Position numbers and translations under genes: made by a program. From the NCBI GenBank assembly GCA_964485585.1, contig CAZAJT010000048.1:1-6460 (forward strand): a stretch of 6,460 nucleotides of DNA, read 5' to 3'. Each line of letters begins with the position of its first letter. Position 1 is the stretch's first letter. A model generated the notes under the pieces. The model was given only the letters and a program-made list of their open reading frames with translations. It had not been told where the DNA came from and did no database searches. The stretch is from CAZAJT01 sp964485585 (GTDB lineage: Bacteria > Patescibacteriota > Microgenomatia > UBA1406 > GWC2-37-13). This document shows positions 5,349 to 6,460 of the stretch, piece by piece.

Positions 5349-6347
5349 ATGAAAACAATTTTTTTTGAGGTACAGGATTGGGAGAATGAGATGTTGCAGC
5401 ATGAGTTTCCTGACGCGCTTCTTACCGAAGAAAAACTCAATAGTGAAACGGTGGAGAAATATGCTGATGCCGAGCTCGTTTCCTGTTTTATTTACTCATC
5501 ACTCAAAAAAGAAATCATTGATAAGCTCTCCAATCTCAAATACATCGCCACCCGTTCAACCGGCTATGATCACATTGACCTTTCCTACTGCAAAGAGAAA
5601 AACATTGTCGTTGCCAATGTGCCCGAGTACGGCAGCAATACGGTGGCCGAACATACCTTTGCCCTATTGTTAAGTCTCACCCGCAAAATCTATCAGTCAG
5701 TGAATCAGGCAAAAAATCTTAATTTCGAACATGCGCAGATTAGAGGAATTGATTTATGTGGGAAAACCATCGGTATTATTGGATTAGGAAAAATCGGTCA
5801 GCAAGTGCTGCGGATTGCAAAAGGATTTGGCATGGAAGTATTGGTAGTGAATCGGACTCAGAGCTCCGAACTCAGAACTCAATACTCATTTATGTATACC
5901 GATCTTCCAACATTGATGAGACATTCTGACGTTGTTACCCTTCACCTTCCCCTCAGCGAACAAACAAAGCATATAATCAATAAAAACAATATTCTCCATG
6001 GTAAGAGTGGCAGTTATCTTATCAATACTGCTCGCGGCGGACTCATTGAAACAGAAGCAATTATTTTAGGACTCGATAAAGGTATCCTCGCCGGCGTTGG
6101 ACTTGACGTGCTTGAAGAGGAGAATGATTTGAGTGAAGAAGTAGACGTTTTGACATCGGACTTTCGCCAAAATGTAAATCTAAAAAATCTCATATTCAAC
6201 CATATTCTTATGAACCATCCGAAAGTCCTCATCACTCCTCATAATGCTTTCAACAGTCAGGAAGCCTTGATGCGTATTCTGAAAACAACGATTACCAATA
6301 TTCACAGTTTTATTTCCCATCAACCTGCCAACACAGTAACCGCATGA
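5349..6347 (+). CDS. D-isomer-specific 2-hydroxyacid dehydrogenase (D-lactate dehydrogenase-like)
   Basis: A 332-residue, full-length member of the family that interconverts 2-keto acids and D-2-hydroxy acids with NAD(P)H; similarity in the C-terminal half (GLDVLEEE, HPKVLITPHNAF) is closest to fermentative D-lactate dehydrogenases. The substrate-binding loop ATRSTGYDHIDL is at 67-78, the Rossmann motif GLGKIG at 145-150, the catalytic Arg229 in INTARG, the Glu among 256-258, and the catalytic His298 in TPHNAF. The end of the second Rossmann strand reads VVNR (166-169), where NAD-specific enzymes usually have Asp; this hints at NADP use. Right after it, residues 170-180 are encoded by a 7-bp tandem repeat. 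The enzyme would regenerate oxidised cofactor by reducing pyruvate or a similar keto acid in the cytoplasm. Its TGA stop overlaps the ATG of the next gene. Confidence 0.88.
   Translation: MKTIFFEVQDWENEMLQHEFPDALLTEEKLNSETVEKYADAELVSCFIYSSLKKEIIDKLSNLKYIATRSTGYDHIDLSYCKEKNIVVANVPEYGSNTVAEHTFALLLSLTRKIYQSVNQAKNLNFEHAQIRGIDLCGKTIGIIGLGKIGQQVLRIAKGFGMEVLVVNRTQSSELRTQYSFMYTDLPTLMRHSDVVTLHLPLSEQTKHIINKNNILHGKSGSYLINTARGGLIETEAIILGLDKGILAGVGLDVLEEENDLSEEVDVLTSDFRQNVNLKNLIFNHILMNHPKVLITPHNAFNSQEALMRILKTTITNIHSFISHQPANTVTA
5856..5888 (+). repeat. Heptanucleotide tandem repeat inside the dehydrogenase gene
   Basis: About 4.7 copies of a 7-bp unit, consensus ACTCAGA, run without gaps; the second unit is GCTCCGA and the fourth ACTCAAT, the others match. 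The block encodes residues 170-180, TQSSELRTQYS, immediately after the cofactor-specificity position. Because three units make 21 bp, gain or loss of three units would change the protein by exactly seven residues (TQSSELR), while any other number shifts the frame. Confidence 0.8.
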
Positions 6348-6460
6348 AACAATTATTTACCATTGATGAACCGGTGCGGAGTACCTATCCCAGTCTTGTC
6401 GTTGGTATTGCTATTATTCGGGGAGTTCATATCGGAGAATCTGATAGGGATCTTCAACAG
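6344..6460 (+). CDS. B3/B4-domain protein (PheT-related), 5' part only
   Basis: The first 39 codons of a gene that continues beyond the window. The start MKQLFTIDEPVRSTYPSL followed by VVGIAIIRGVHI resembles the N terminus of free-standing B3/B4-domain proteins, related to the tRNA-binding/editing region of the phenylalanyl-tRNA synthetase beta subunit, which begin with a short strand, a conserved tyrosine-proline and a hydrophobic VGI strand. Some relatives are thought to act on mischarged tRNA or amino acids, but the function is not settled. The ATG overlaps the dehydrogenase TGA as ATGA, so the two are cotranscribed and probably translationally coupled. The assignment rests on a short stretch. 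Confidence 0.6.
   Translation, partial: MKQLFTIDEPVRSTYPSLVVGIAIIRGVHIGESDRDLQQ

Overview
The window looks like a stretch of a small, moderately AT-rich bacterial chromosome, probably an uncultivated lineage of the Patescibacteria (CPR) type. That placement is an inference, with moderate confidence at best. It rests on single-gene transcription units with very short intergenic regions, almost no Shine-Dalgarno sequences, several sigma70-type -10 boxes placed so close to the ATG that the mRNA must be leaderless or nearly so, and a gene mix (isolated M16 peptidase, isolated threonine synthase, HAD phosphatase, D-2-hydroxyacid dehydrogenase followed by a B3/B4-domain protein) that I associate with such genomes. 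The standard code is in use: the threonine synthase and dehydrogenase genes both end properly at TGA.

Layout. 1-171: intergenic, with a short interspersed-type repeat at the left edge, an imperfect hairpin and a clear promoter. 172-1512 (+): M16-family zinc metallopeptidase. 1575-1793 (+): N-terminal stub of an NMN adenylyltransferase, cut off 6 bp before the end of the convergent next gene. 1800-3230 (-): threonine synthase with an N-terminal zinc ribbon. 3231-3351: divergent promoter region. 3352-4000 (+): AbrB/MazE-type antitoxin and PIN-domain toxin, 1 bp apart, behind a perfect-consensus promoter whose -10 box lies inside an inverted repeat. 4049-5284 (-): HAD-IIB phosphatase with all four motifs but interrupted by one in-frame TGA. 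5285-5348: back-to-back promoters. 5349-6347 (+): D-2-hydroxyacid dehydrogenase carrying a 7-bp tandem repeat inside its coding sequence. 6344-6460 (+): start of a B3/B4-domain protein overlapping the dehydrogenase stop by ATGA; it runs off the window.

The genes do not form one pathway. The only clear functional units are the type II toxin-antitoxin pair and the translationally coupled dehydrogenase-B3/B4 pair. I did not find a new defence or mobile system. The most useful signals are the single TGA in the phosphatase, the heptanucleotide repeat in the cofactor-binding domain of the dehydrogenase, the truncated nadM-like gene at a possible rearrangement junction, and the consistent leaderless promoter geometry, which also moves two start codons downstream of the longest ORFs.
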